A stretch of 64,000 nucleotides of DNA from Brasenia schreberi (taxonomy: Eukaryota; Streptophyta; Magnoliopsida; Nymphaeales; Cabombaceae), in assembly GCA_036023115.1 (NCBI GenBank), contig JAYKKT010000059.1, positions 4,192,001 through 4,256,000 of the forward strand, in the 5' to 3' direction. The notes below the pieces were generated by a model, which had not been told where the DNA came from, did no database searches, and saw only the letters and a list, made by a program, of their open reading frames with translations. Of this stretch, positions 1 through 32,988 are shown piece after piece; position 1 is the stretch's first letter, and every line of letters begins with the position of its first letter. Made by a program: the position numbers and the translations under genes.

Positions 1-69
1 CGTGTTGTTATCATCTCTCATACCAAAATTCAAGCGCAAGTTCTGGTTTGGCAACGGTGATTTTGTGGG

Positions 70-111
<42 letters not shown>

Positions 112-747
112 AACAGGCACCCACACACGCACATACAGACAAACACATGCATGTATGTGTAAAATATATATATATATATATAAAGCATACATGCAAATGG
201 AGTCATTACTTTCAGGCAGGCCGCTCCCTGCGGAACAGGATTGTGCCAGGAACCAGTTGTAATCAGAATCGATCAATTTGAACCCTGAACTAAGGGACTA
301 CTCAGCTCGGTTCCGGTTCACCTTCCATGAAATCCGAAGCGAAAATGGAGGTTCCACACTGACGGTTCCATGTTTTTTATTTTCTTTTTGAAATTTCAAA
401 AATTTCAAACAAGAATCAGACCAGTACTGGTTTGGTTCCAATTCTTGGTTGCAGAAAAACCATAACTGGTGGTTTGGAACCGCTGGATCTGGTTTCCCCA
501 GAACCGGCCAAGTCTATCAGGGAGAATGCATGTCTTGAAATTGATCTCGTAGCTTCCTGGAAATTGAATCCTGAATACGTGATCATCTATTGGATTAATG
601 CCGTCAGTCATGCAAGGGATTGTAAAAGGACAAGCATAAACACAAAAGTTAACTTACTCGTAGAGGAACTTCTTTATCTTTATCGACATACTTCAAATCC
701 ACTCACTCGCATTTTTCTGTAACGACAACTCCTCGTTCGGTTGGCAA
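1..747. other. Intergenic, repeat-rich window start
   Basis: No gene is recognised here. A compound (TA)n(TG)n microsatellite lies at about 70-112 and a second (TA)n tract at about 162-182. From about 300 to 520 the sequence is rich in GGTTC/GGTTT words and ends in a GAACCGGCCAAGTCTA terminus resembling the TIR-like termini near 27480, 31825 and 32480, so it is probably a decayed copy of that dispersed repeat. The short open frames here are made by the microsatellites. Confidence 0.6.
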
Positions 748-1107
748 TAGACCTAGCGAATCGTGTCACTGGGTCGGGTCAAATAATAGGCTGACTCGAA
801 TCCGACCAAATTTTGTTCTGGTCATATTCTTTAGACCCTGGATCGGGTTTAGGTCACCTTATATATAAAAATTTTCTAATACATACGTAAATACATGTTT
901 GATTCATTGCTTTTCGGTGGTGATATAAGTGTAATTTTTAAGGTTGTAAGGATATTTGAAAAATAATGAAGGATAGCCTCAAGCCATTGAAAAGCATCGG
1001 TTGAGCAACTCAAATATATATATATATATATATTTACTTGTATAATAATGTATATTATATATGACACGTGTTGTGGCATACACATATGTATATAAGTTTA
1101 ATGACAT

Positions 1108-1138
<31 letters not shown>

Positions 1139-1731
1139 GATTCTATGCACCCTTGTACTCACCCATTATTTTTAGATAGTATGAGTAGACATGTTCCAGT
1201 TCCCGAACAGTTAAAAAAAAATGGTAAAAGGGGCACAAGGCGCCCGTGGGAGTCAAACTCCTGCTGGGCTCAACAATAGAAAGCATTCTACTACTTAGCC
1301 AAGCCTATGTGTGCCAAAATATATATATATTTTATTAATGGGCGGTTTAAAACCGTAGGTTTCGGTTCTGAGTTGGTTCCTAAAGAATATAAACGAGGAG
1401 GTATTCGGTTCAGTTCTGGTTCAAACTGCTAGGCTGGTTCCGAATCAGTCATGTTTAAGTATGAGTGTAATTTAAATTTTGTAAAGAATTTTGAAAAACT
1501 AAGAAGGATATAGTTATTACACTCATGTCACCTAAAAGTAACGGATGAACATGTTCCAATCTCTCTCTATATAATCAGATTCATGTCCAGTTCCATTCGT
1601 ATCTAGTTGACCCGACTTTTACCGGGTTGATTTTCTCTGACCCAGATCCGACCTGAAATCCTTTATACCTGACTCAGACCCGGATCTTTTCAGGTGGGGT
1701 TGTGGGGTCAGATCCAAAATTGCCAGGTCTA
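748..1731. mobile_element. hAT-like TIR element (non-autonomous), with nested repeats
   Basis: The left end reads TAGACCTAGCGAA and the reverse complement of the right end reads TAGACCTGGCAA, giving an imperfect terminal inverted repeat. Both ends are followed inward by GGGTCGGGTC / GACCCGAC-rich subterminal sequence typical of plant hAT-type non-autonomous elements. The flanks are TTGGCAA (741-747) and TTGGCGA (1732-1738), a plausible duplicated target with one mismatch; classical hAT duplications are 8 bp, so the class call is tentative. No transposase frame exists inside. The interior holds TA-anchored repeats (around 895-1035, 1108-1195, 1455-1575), a tRNA-derived SINE and a GGTTC-rich stretch, so it looks like a nest rather than one element. 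Confidence 0.5.
1231..1315 (-). mobile_element. tRNA-derived SINE-like repeat
   Basis: On the minus strand the segment starts GGCACACATAGGCTTGGC, has a box A-like TTGGCTAAGTAGTAGAATG and a box B-like GGAGTTTGACTCCC at spacing close to a tRNA internal promoter, and ends near GCGCCTTGTGCCCC. It does not close into a tRNA cloverleaf, so a tRNA-derived SINE head is the better reading. It sits inside the hAT-like element. Confidence 0.5.
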
Positions 1732-3313
1732 TTGGCGATCAGCTAATGCGTTAATCATCTTGGACTTTTCTACCCCGGTATTCCCCACTGGGGGCGATCT
1801 TAGAGGTCCTCGGAAAGGATGGCAAATGATTAGGCTAAGTAAGAATCCGACGGCCTACATTGCATGAAGTGACTAAATTCTTACTTGTGCCTTCGAAAGT
1901 TGATCGTTGGATCTTCTAAAAGTAAAAGCGAGAATTCAAAAGTTCTCTTTGAAGCAAAGACAAAAAAAAAAAGTTAAAATTGCATCATCACTTCTCACGA
2001 CAACAAATTCATATTCATTTTGCGTCGCCACTTCACGACAACAGATTCATATTCATTTTGGTGGAAATATATATAGTTGCCGACTATAATTCGTCTGAAA
2101 CAATCGGATTTCTGGTTTGCAAAGACAAGAATTAAAAGAAAAGGAGGCGACGTATTTAAAGCATTGAGAAGTGAATAGAGAGAGAGAGAGAGAGCTTGAA
2201 AAATGCTGTGTTTTCCGTCCACCCGAAATTGACACGACAACCAATCTAAGTCATGGTCGGGTTGACTTGTCTATTACATGACATGAATATATCCCTCCCA
2301 CGGGAGATAAGAAATGTTACCAAGTGACGGAAATTTGAGATGCAGACATTGTCCACTTAGAATAACACGAAGAAAACGATTTCGTGTTCTCGTTGACCTG
2401 TTTACGGCGTGACACGAACATGACTCGAAACACAAAAATGGCAGCCTAGAAATCGTTGTGCCGTGCATCTTCATTTTACAAATCACCGATAGCAAATCTG
2501 TTTTGGAGGGTGGGTTGGCTGTTCCATGGGTCTCGGATTTAAAACCCGTGTCTTCCGTACATTGGGGGAGGGTCAACGGACCCTCATTTTCACCGGCGAG
2601 ATGTCCTATGCAAGCAGTGGGCCGCCGGAGTCAGCGCTCGGGAGTCTCCCGGAAGACTTTTCGATTTACGTGCAATTTTATATGTATACTTTCACATTAA
2701 CGCGTCTTCATGCCCAAGTACATATGGAGATGGCAGCGACCTGCTGGATTCTTCTGGGTCGACAGACCACGTTCCGCTGTCTATGCCTTCTGGTTAGCCC
2801 GAGATGTTGCTTTCCGGTGAGAACTTCGCTCTCTTGTGTGATGGTCGACACAATTGCTTTATCTGTTTATGGTTTTGGGGTTCCCGAAGTTCTCTGTTTC
2901 ATTGTTCGACTTTCCTTTCTGTGTAATGGAGTCTCATCCTTGAAATTGATTCATGATCGGTTCTGTATTTTCGGTCTTGTATGTATAGTTTCTGATCTTC
3001 GAAGTTTTTAGTGGATTATGTGATTGCTTTATGTCTACGCTGCAATCTTCTCATCGCAAAACTTGAAATCCGGAATCATGGGTGTGATGAAATGATGCAA
3101 AAGGATATGGGTAGTTACCAAGACATGGTTATATAAAGTTGGAAGGCTACAGTCAATAAATCGTAAGCTTTGCATCATTCATTTCCCTCAGTTGTAGCAA
3201 TCTGTCCTTTTTCTCGATGATCTTGTGGGTGTCATTTGTTGCGCTTTGGGTCTCTGCTTGGTGAATATGCTTAAAACCCACTATTCTCACTCGAATATCA
3301 TTGTGTTTTGACA
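1732..3313 (+). other. Upstream region and probable 5' leader of the methyltransferase gene
   Basis: This holds an imperfect tandem repeat of about 38 bp at 1984-2060 (two copies containing ACGACAACARATTCATATTC) and a short (AG)n at about 2177-2194. The stretch 2450-3313 is less repetitive and probably contains the promoter, a 5' untranslated exon and a 5'UTR intron, because a good acceptor (TTTTGACAG) ends at 3314 just before the start codon region. Open frames across 2458-3011 have no recognisable protein features. Confidence 0.4.
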
Positions 3314-3345
3314 GGTTGATTATTCAACATTAGGTGATTATACGG

Positions 3346-4728
3346 ATGAACATGGCAAAGTTTCGCCGGCCGAGATTTCGGCTTCTGGCCGTCATGGCGA
3401 CATTTCAGATCATTTTAGGAAGCCTTGTCATAACTGCCACTCTTATTACTCTGTTCAGGTTCTCCCCTTCAGGTTTTCTCTTGCATGATGGAGATAGTTG
3501 CCCAAAATTCTATAGGGAAAGGGATCCCTACGCGGGTTTTGACTTAAAAGCATTGTCGAGTCGGATGGACGAAGCGCTCGACAAGCTAGTTAATTTACAG
3601 ATGAAGCTGGAAAAAACGGTGCACCAGATGGGGAAGGCAAACATGACGTCTTCTCAGTTTAAGAGTTTTTTAGCGAATGAATTTATCCCCCCTGTTTATA
3701 GTGCTCACATTTCTCTTAAACATGTTAGGATCCCTATAAGGGAGGATCAATTGGGTCAGAAGGAATATCCTCTCATAAACTATTTCAATGTGGAGGAGAT
3801 CAGGAAATATATTACATTGAGGAAGAATAGATTGGGAAAGATCAACGTCTATGGTACTGAGACAACAATGAATGCAATTGGGCATGCATGTGTTGTGATG
3901 AAGAAGGAATTAGAAGAGTATATGAGTTATGATGTCGGGAATTACTGCAAGGAGGATTGGCACATGGCACAGAGGCTCATGATCGGCGGTTGCGATCCGT
4001 TGCCTCGACGGAGATGCTTGACTAGAGCTTCGAGATTGTATCTTAAGCCATTACCCATGAATGAATCTCTGTGGAAGATGCCAGATGATAGAAATGTCGG
4101 GTGGACCTTCTACCAGTGCAAGAACTTCAGTTGCCTAGCAGGTAGCAATCCTAAAGGGGTCACAAGGTGCACTGGTTGTTTCAATTTGGAGAAGGAAAAG
4201 GCTAAGTGGGTGCAGAACAGCTCTGTTGCTGCAGATTTCCTGATTAAAGATGTTGTGAACACGAAGCCAGGTGAAATAAGGATCGGGCTGGACATCAGCA
4301 TCGGGACAGGAAGCTTCGCCGCGAGGATGAGGGAGCACAATGTGACCATTGTCACCACTTCTCTGAATCTAGGTGCACCCTTCTCTGAGATGATAGCACT
4401 CAGGGGCCTTATTCCTCTGCACCTAACAGTCAATCATAGATTGCCTTTCTATGATAACACCTTGGATCTGATACATACAAATGAGTTCCTGGATGGTTGG
4501 ACCGATCTGCAACTCATGGACTTCGTCTTGTTCGACTGGGACCGAGTTCTTCGGCCGGGCGGCCTGTTATGGATCGACAGGTTCTTCTGCAGGAGGAGAG
4601 ATTTGGATGATTACATGTACATGTTTTTGCAGTTCGGATACAAGAAGCACAAATGGATTGTGTCGTCCAAGAACAAGCAAGAAGTTTATCTTTCTGCAGT
4701 GCTGGAAAAGCCTCGTAGAAACGTGTGA
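3346..4728 (+). CDS. Plant membrane-anchored SAM-dependent methyltransferase-like protein
   Basis: This single-exon coding region gives 460 aa from ATG 3346; ATG 3352 (MAKFRRPRF) is an equally good start. The N terminus is basic, followed by one hydrophobic segment (about residues 13-37), as expected for a Golgi/ER type II signal anchor. The C-terminal half resembles the Arabidopsis At1g29790/At5g40830 family of putative methyltransferases, distantly related to the PMT (DUF248) proteins. The motif I region reads GLDISIGTGSFAARM, then VTIVTTSLNLGAPFSE, the central RGLIPLHLTVNHRLPFYD, and RVLRPGGLLWIDRFF near the C terminus. A cysteine-rich stretch (CKNFSCLAGSNPKGVTRC) lies in the middle. In the relatives I recall, motif I is DxGGGTGSFA; here the first two glycines are Ser and Ile, so catalytic competence is uncertain. 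No substrate is known for this group. Confidence 0.85.
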   Translation: MNMAKFRRPRFRLLAVMATFQIILGSLVITATLITLFRFSPSGFLLHDGDSCPKFYRERDPYAGFDLKALSSRMDEALDKLVNLQMKLEKTVHQMGKANMTSSQFKSFLANEFIPPVYSAHISLKHVRIPIREDQLGQKEYPLINYFNVEEIRKYITLRKNRLGKINVYGTETTMNAIGHACVVMKKELEEYMSYDVGNYCKEDWHMAQRLMIGGCDPLPRRRCLTRASRLYLKPLPMNESLWKMPDDRNVGWTFYQCKNFSCLAGSNPKGVTRCTGCFNLEKEKAKWVQNSSVAADFLIKDVVNTKPGEIRIGLDISIGTGSFAARMREHNVTIVTTSLNLGAPFSEMIALRGLIPLHLTVNHRLPFYDNTLDLIHTNEFLDGWTDLQLMDFVLFDWDRVLRPGGLLWIDRFFCRRRDLDDYMYMFLQFGYKKHKWIVSSKNKQEVYLSAVLEKPRRNV

Positions 4729-26237
<21,509 letters not shown>

Positions 26238-27045
26238 ATTGCCCTCCTAAGACGACACCTAGATCAGACTACAGCAAAAAAACCAAGTAAACCAATCCAA
26301 CATTGTGATCACGATTTTAACATCTTTAGACAATAAAATACAGAGAAAAAAACAATAATGGTTATCCACACTATCAAAATTTGAAACTGGCAAAAACGGA
26401 AGAGATCGAAATTGGGGAGAAAGGCAAAACCTAAACCGAACTGAGGGGGGAATATTTTCGCATCCACTCCCACCAAAATCAAACCCCAATCAAGATTCTA
26501 ACCTCAAATGAAATCGACAAACCTCCAAATCAAACCATGAATCGCCGGTTGAGAGGCATAAATGATCGACGGACCGACCCGAACCAACAAAACAAAGATG
26601 GAGGAAATCTACGCACACCAATTAACCAAATACATCAAAAGAAACAACAATGGATGGAAAACATGCAAAAATTATTTCTCTTTTTGTGACTATAGGAGAC
26701 GCAGATCGAAAAGCTCACCAGAGCACCCGCTAGTTGCAGAGACAAAATGAAGGGTTCAGAGAGAGGAAGGTGGCCATCTTCCTGAGAGAGGAGGAAGAAG
26801 GAAAGGGGAAGCGTGGCTTTGCCCTCAACCCCACACCGTCCCTCAACAGAAAGGACACACACCCACGCATCAGGGTGAAAGTGTAAAATACCTCTCTCTC
26901 TCTCTGTGTCTCCCTCTCTCCGTTCTAATATAGTAGACATTATGTATGACTGTCTTAGGTACGTTTTCCCTTTCCCTACTCTTTCTGATACAACCTATAT
27001 TTAACGAAGATTCTTGATGCATCGCTGATTTTATGATTGTCATAC

Positions 27046-27046
<1 letters not shown>
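26238..27046 (-). promoter_or_regulatory. CUL1 5'UTR, 5'UTR intron and promoter region
   Basis: Upstream of the CUL1 start codon, a donor-like CTG|GTGAGC (complement of 26714-26722) and an acceptor-like CTTAG (complement near 26247-26251) suggest a leader intron of about 460 bp. GA/CT-rich sequence at 26740-26930 is likely the 5'UTR or core promoter. No TATA box can be assigned with confidence. Confidence 0.4.

Positions 27047-27136
<90 letters not shown>
27047..27136. repeat. Compound microsatellite (TC)n(TA)n
   Basis: About 51 bp of TC repeats are joined to about 39 bp of TA repeats, with the same polarity as the tracts at 4911 and 43152. Confidence 0.95.
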
Positions 27137-27137
<1 letters not shown>

Positions 27138-28924
27138 TGGTTACTCCCTTTCTCTCTTTCAAAGTATACATGAATAGAATACATAAAATTGTTTTAGCCT
27201 TTCCGCGGTCTCATCTTCTCATCTCATTTTGGAACGGTTCTAGCTTGAGTCCTAAACTGTACAACAAAATAATAATAAAATAATTTAAATAAAAAACAAA
27301 AAAATGAAACCAACAGTTTAGAACTGTTAATCGACTCGATTTCTATTTCATAAAAAATAGAACCGAAACTGAATCGGGTAGCTCCGGTTTCAGATTCGGT
27401 TTCACTAGTTTTGGCTCCTGACTCTATTCGGGTTTGGTTGAAACCTGTCGGGCTAGTTTGAAACCGGCCATGTCCAGTACCATGTGAGGTGCAAGTGAGA
27501 CGAGCTAATAAAAAGCTACTGGAACGCGGCTCAATGTTGTAGAGCTGAAGTTGAAAGCTTACAGATACTCAACTCAAGCAACTCTCAAACAGTATATATA
27601 TATATTTATTTAATTATTTAATTATTTATTTTTATATATTTATATTTATATTTATATGTTTACAAAATTTTATATATCGAGGTCTAACCACATCTAGCTT
27701 CAAGGTTAGAAGTTCTCAAAGTTTGAGCTAATCCCCGAGCTGAGCTGAACTCGATCTCCGGCCGAGCTTGATTGAGAGTTTCCTTGAGCTCTAACAAGCC
27801 TAGTGAGCTTGAACTGTTCAAACAAACTCGAGCTCGAGCCTAAAGATCGAAGGTTGTTCATGCTGGAGAAATGCAAGTCGAGTTGAGCTTGCTTGTACTC
27901 AAGCTTGACTCGGCTCGATTGCATGTTGGTAATGATGTTAAAGATGATCTTATTTTCCTTGCAAAATAAAAAGTAAGATTGCAACAACAAAAGGTGGTGG
28001 TCTCTGCTCTAAATTAGAGACCGCTTTTTTTAAGAAACAAGTAAAAAGCTGTAATCATGTAATTGGACCCGTGGTGGATCTATATTGAGTTGAAATTGGG
28101 CATTTGCCCGATCTGAAATTTAGAAAATCAACTTAAAGTCTATAATTCATGGTAAGATCCATCAGTCAATCCAAAACTTCGACTCATTCCAAAAGAGTTT
28201 CTAAATCCCTCACTTTTGACAATTTTGGTTTTTTATATTTGGATAACCAAATTTTTTGATGTGAGACCAATTTTATTTCTAATGGCCTTAAGAAGTATTT
28301 GGTATTTCATTATAGTGGCATATACACTCCAATATCTTTGTTATATCATTTACATCATCTGTACATTGTGGTGCTCAAATGTTTTTGTTTTAATTTAACT
28401 GGTATTTTTTGTCACATAAAAAACTTTACACGTATATATTTCAGCTCGCTTGCATTTTTTTTATGTTTGACATTTGTTGGTGCCAAGGCAAACTGGACCA
28501 CACCCGATGGCGGATCAAGAAACTTGTTTTAGATGGGTGCCGCCACAATGTGGATCCACCACTGATTCCACCTGACTTTTGCAGGTTTGCGACTGGTCCA
28601 TAGCACACACACACATATATATATATATATATAGTTTATATTGTACCTTTATCTGTCTATCTATATTATACAATATATATTGTATTACACATTATACAAT
28701 ATACATATAGCATGTATATATGCATACATATACATATATATATGTATATATTATCTATACGTATAATGTGCATTTTTTATAAATGTGTATGAAATGTATA
28801 GATTATCAAGTTGGGGTCGAGTAAAGGATGAGCTATTGATATAGAAATTTGACAAACGATGTATTGAAACAATGAAAACAATTCAGTGAGTAGCAAGCCA
28901 TTCACACACACACACATATATATA
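27137..28924. other. Intergenic repeats between CUL1 and LC8 genes
   Basis: No gene is recognised. At 27225-27480 the sequence is rich in GGTTC/GGTTTGAAACC words and ends GAAACCGGCCATGTCCAG, matching the terminus of the TIR-type repeat at 31825-32210. At about 27715-27930 it is rich in GAGCTCGAGC/CTCGAGCTC words, a common signature of decayed plant DNA transposons. (AT)n and (CA)n tracts lie at 27592-27660, 28605-28632, 28670-28750 and 28903-28922. Confidence 0.55.
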
Positions 28925-30601
28925 CAACAACAACAACTAAGCCTTTTCCCATACTAGACGGGGTCGGCTACATGGATTCTTTGTTTCCACAGATCCCTAT
29001 CATGTGCCATGTTAGCAGTTAACTCCCAATAAACTAGATCATTCTTTATTGTTTCTTTCCAACACTTTTGTGGTCGTCCTCTACCTCTTTTAATACTTTC
29101 CAAATTTAGTTTTTCTAACCTTCTTACAGGTTCTTCTTTTGATCTTCTTTCTATATGTTCAAACCATCTTAAATGATGTTCTCTCATTTTATCCTCTATT
29201 GGTGCCACTCCTAATTTGTTTCTAATAACCTCATTATGTATACGGTCTTTTCTTGTATGGCCACTCATCCATCTCAACATCTTCATTTCTGTCACAGACA
29301 TCTTTTGTACATGTTGATGATTAACTGCCCAACACTCAGAACCATAAAACATGGCAGGCCTAATTGCTGCTCTATAATATTTACCTTTTAATTTTAATGG
29401 TATCTTCTTATCACAAAGAATACCTGATGCTCCTCTCCATTTTAACCAACCAGCATTAATTCTATGTGTAACATCTCCATAAATTCTTCCATCACTTTGA
29501 AAAATTGACCCTAGGTATTTAAAACTTTCCTTTTGGGGAATGCAATGTGTGCCAATTTTAATTTCTATGTCCTCTAAAGTAGCCAAATGATCAAACTTAC
29601 ATTTCATATATTCTGTCTTTGTTCTACTAAGTCGGAGGCCTTTGTTTTCTAATGTTTCTCTCCATAGTTCCAATTTTCTATTAACTTTTTCCTTAGACTC
29701 CTCCACTAATACAATGTCATCTGCAAATAACATACACCAAGGTACTTCATCTTGAATATGTTTTGTTAACTCATCCATCACCATTATAAATAAGTATGGA
29801 CTTAAAGTTGATCCTTGATGTAACCCAATATTAACTTCAAAGAAGTCTGTCGTTCCTTCATGAGTCCTCACACATGTTTTTGCACCATCATACATGTCTC
29901 TTATAAGGTTAATATATGTCAATGGGATACCTCTTTTTTCCAAAGTTCTCCAAAGAACCTCCCTCGGTACCCTATCATAAGCTTTTTCTAGATCAATAAA
30001 TATCATGTGAAGGTCTTTCTTTTTTGCTCTAAAATGTTCCATAAGACGTCTCAGAAGGTGAATCGCTTCAATAGTAGATCTGCCTGGCATAAATCCAAAT
30101 TGGTTCTCTGTTGTACTTGATACTTGTCTTAACCTACGTTCGATAATTCTTTCCCATAATTTCATAGTATGACTCATTAACTTGATACCTCGATAATTCA
30201 CACAATTTTGAATGTCTTCCTTGTTCTTATATACGGGTATAAGTGTACTTGCTCTCCATTCCTCGGGCATCTTTTGGTTTTTCCATATTTCATTAAATAG
30301 TCTTGTGAGCCAAGTGATTCCTATTTCTCCTAGTATTTTCCAAACTTCTATAGGAATATTATCTGGTCCTACCGATTTACCACTCTTCATATGTTTAAGA
30401 GCCTCTTTGACTTCATTCTTTTGAATACGTCGGTAGAAATTGTGGTTTATATACTTTTCTGACTTGGCTAAATCTCCTAAACTAATATTAACATCTTTAT
30501 TTTTATTAAAAAGATTATAAAAATAGTTTTTCCATCTATTTCTTATATCATCATTTGCCACTAGAATTTTTTCATCCTCGTCTTTTATGCATCTAACATA
30601 A
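28925..30601 (-). mobile_element. RTE-clade LINE copy D, 5'-truncated
   Basis: The minus-strand element has its (GTT)n tail at 28925 (CAACAACAACAACTAAGCC on the plus strand) and is truncated near 30601, just upstream of [13 protein letters not shown]. One uninterrupted frame (28954-30601) encodes about 548 residues covering the whole RT domain ([35 protein letters not shown]) and the C terminus RIHVADPV. It is nearly identical to copies A and C. It inserted between (CA)n(TA)n microsatellites, which obscures any target duplication. Confidence 0.92.
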
Positions 30602-30854
30602 ATATCCTCAATAAATATATATATACACACACATATCTACACACACACACACATATATATATATATAAAGAGAGATGGTTCATGTCAACCTATTGCTTTT
30701 GAGGCCGGTTTAATAAAAACACCTTTTAAAAGCCCCTTAATAATAAAGTATCGTACTTTTTCCAAATATCCTCAATAATTTTAAAATTATACTGCAGACC
30801 AGGCCGTTGAACTCCTCTTCATTAGTGAGAGGAAGAACTGATTAGAGTGAATCG
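30602..30854. repeat. Microsatellite-flanked spacer with TA-anchored repeat
   Basis: (TA)n/(CA)n tracts lie at about 30614-30667, followed by a copy of the dispersed motif CCTATTGCTTTTGAGG...TAATAAAAACACC found near other TA tracts (for example 31228 and 51890). The phrase AAATATCCTCAATAA occurs twice, next to the LINE end (30600) and at 30764. Confidence 0.5.
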
Positions 30855-31085
30855 ATGGAGAACCTAAACATCATTTCTTGGAATGTTCAAGGTATCCCAC
30901 AGTGATAAGGCAAGTCAAGACACTTGTTAGTCAGTATAGAGTTGGATGTGCAATTCTACTGGAGACTCGTCTTAGTGGTGTTACAGCAGACAGAGTCATT
31001 AGACGGATTGGTTTTCCGAATTCCTTTATCATTGAATTTTCCGGTTTTCTATGGGGCTTTTCATTATCATTATTTGATACTAATA
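30855..31085 (+). pseudogene. L1-clade LINE ORF2 5' fragment (endonuclease start)
   Basis: ATG 30855 starts MENLNIISWNVQGIP, the typical plant L1 ORF2 N terminus. After stops and a frameshift the sequence continues in another frame with RQVKTLVSQYRVGCAILLET and RLSGVTADRVIRRIGFPNSF, as in the L1 endonuclease. It is then lost. This is a remnant unrelated to the RTE family. Confidence 0.7.
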
Positions 31086-31334
31086 TCAACTAAAATCAAT
31101 ATGTGAGACCACTTAGTCATGCTCACTTAAAATTATACTCATGTTACTCAGAAGATAACTCAATTTTCCTATATATATAATATAGAGAAAATATTCAATC
31201 ATGTCCTTGCACCTACTCTCACCTATTACTTTTGGGTGGTACAAGTATAATAAAAATATCTTTTATACTTTTCAAAGTTTCTTAAATTTTTTTAAATCAC
31301 TCGTTATATCGTGAATGAAAAGGATCTAGCTTTC

Positions 31335-31336
<2 letters not shown>

Positions 31337-31426
<90 letters not shown>
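31337..31426. repeat. Compound microsatellite (AT)n(AG)n
   Basis: About 38 bp of AT are followed by about 50 bp of AG, the complement-orientation version of the (TC)n(TA)n tracts. Confidence 0.95.
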
Positions 31427-31429
<3 letters not shown>

Positions 31430-31824
31430 TGTGTACCGTGCGAGCTGCACTATTTATTCTGTTTGCACTCATTCAACAAAATCCAAATATTTCATATTGT
31501 CAACCAAGTAATTATTGATTAAGGCCCTCGATTTAGTGAATTATCTGAAGCTTTTCATTGAAATGATCCTAATTATAATATCAAAACATGTGGTATAAGA
31601 GTGTATTCAAATTGAGGATTGACTATGCTAAGAAGCAATTAATCTGAAGCCACTATAATAACTCGTTGACCTGAAAAACAAGGATCGAGTTCATTCTATC
31701 ATCGGTCCTCGGGTGAGGGATCTTAAGGTCGCAAATTTCATTAATGCTAATATATAACAAAATTTTCAGTTCACTTGTTTCCACCAATAACATTCTTGAT
31801 AAGCAAAAGCGTAATCAATCTACT

Positions 31825-32210
31825 TAGGCACGGCCGGTTCAAACAGGTTCCACTGTTTGAACTGGAACTGAACTGTGCTCAAAACTAACCAAAACCAAGA
31901 CTAAATAAAATTCAAACCGTGGGTCGATTTAGATGCAAACAAATTTTAAAGTCGATTGCACGACCGAAATTTTTTGTTTCGGTCATCTAATCGATTTTAA
32001 AATTTGTTTGCAATATCATACGAATATGAGAAAAGGAGTTAAAATTTTTGAGATTTTTAAAAAGTCCAAGCTACCAATTCCTGTTCTGGGTCAGTTCCGT
32101 TCAATGAAAGATGGGAATGGAACGGATACGGTTTCGGGCCTGGTTTCTTCGGTTTCAATTTCACACAGTTCCTGGTCTGGTTTTGTTCTAGTTGAAACGA
32201 GCCATGTCTA
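31825..32210. mobile_element. Small TIR element (MITE-like) with internal hairpin
   Basis: The left end TAGGCACGGCCGGTTCAAAC and the reverse complement of the right end TAGACATGGCTCGTTTCAAC match at about 15 of 20 positions. The 386-bp interior is rich in GGTTC words and encodes nothing. An internal foldback pairs 31934-31969 with 31977-32012. Related termini occur at 27480, 32479 and about 505. No clear target duplication was found. Confidence 0.5.
31934..32012. repeat. 36-bp imperfect inverted repeat (foldback)
   Basis: Arm 31934-31969 (starting TGCAAACAAATTTTAAA) pairs with 31977-32012 (ending TTTAAAATTTGTTTGCA) with only a few mismatches around a 7-nt loop TTTTTTG. If transcribed it would form a strong hairpin. 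Confidence 0.85.
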
Positions 32211-32255
32211 GAAAAAGCAATTAAAGGAAATTCATATGAAATTACAATTATACCA

Positions 32256-32340
32256 GGTGCACCCAAAGCATTAGCTTGATTGGTAGGGCTATTTGACTCT
32301 TCTAATGTTGGTTGGGAGTTTTTGAATCTCAAGAGAAAAA
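32256..32340 (+). mobile_element. tRNA-derived SINE-like repeat
   Basis: A box A-like TTAGCTTGATTGGTAGGGC (32271-32289) and a box B-like GGGAGTTTTTGAATCTC (32314-32330) lie at tRNA-promoter spacing. There is no complete tRNA fold and no anticodon arm that I can close. Confidence 0.45.
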
Positions 32341-32988
32341 TAAAAGCGAATTCTCACAACTTTGAATATTGTCGCAAGAAACACCTTCGGTGGAAATTAA
32401 GGTCAAAGATGACAATGTAGATATAAAGAGAGAGAAGGAGAGATAAGAAAGAGGAGAGAACAAGAGAAAAGGAAAAATTAGACATGACCGATTTAGAATA
32501 GGTTCGGCGGTTCTAAATTATTAATATGTTTTAAATGTTTTTTTAAAAATCTTTCTTTGTAATTCGTGGGGAGTTTTTGACTCATGCATAACACATAGTG
32601 GGGAGTTTGACTCACCTAGAACACATTATTGTTGTATTTAAAATTACAACAACTAAGCCTTTTTTTTTTATATTAGCTGGGTCAGATATATGAATTTTTT
32701 GTTTCATATAGTCCTATCATGCTTTGCTCTTTTATTTAGAACTAAAAGATTTAAATATAAATTTAAGAATCTTTTATTATAACTCGATGATAAGACACAT
32801 TTAGTTAGTGGAAAGTTCAACTCTTAGAGAATATATTAAATTTTTATTTTTATTTTTTGAAACAGGCGCCGGTGGGTTCAAAATCGAAACTGTTCCATAA
32901 CCCACTCGCAACAGTTTGATTTCAAGCAAACTCGAACTCGAGATGTCTACGACCAATTGAAAGAGAGAATAATAGAAGGTATATTAAG

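Noticed and set aside
48..281. Short open frames across (TA)n/(TG)n and other microsatellites (also 4818-5210, 26870-27184, 51427-51804, 63199-63717)
   Set aside because: They consist of repeated IY, SL, RE or CV dipeptides generated by the microsatellites and have no protein character.
2526..3011. 161-codon open frame upstream of the methyltransferase
   Set aside because: No motif or coding bias was seen, and its position fits a 5' leader or promoter.
3334..3345. Upstream start at 3334
   Set aside because: The codon there is GTG; the first ATG in frame is 3346, so the gene was started at 3346.
30855..31085. Part of the RTE family
   Set aside because: The start IISWNVQG and following residues are L1-type endonuclease, not the RTE GSWNIGTL type.
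31934..32012. MicroRNA precursor
   Set aside because: The hairpin lies inside a TIR-type repeat and there is no expression evidence; kept only as a foldback.
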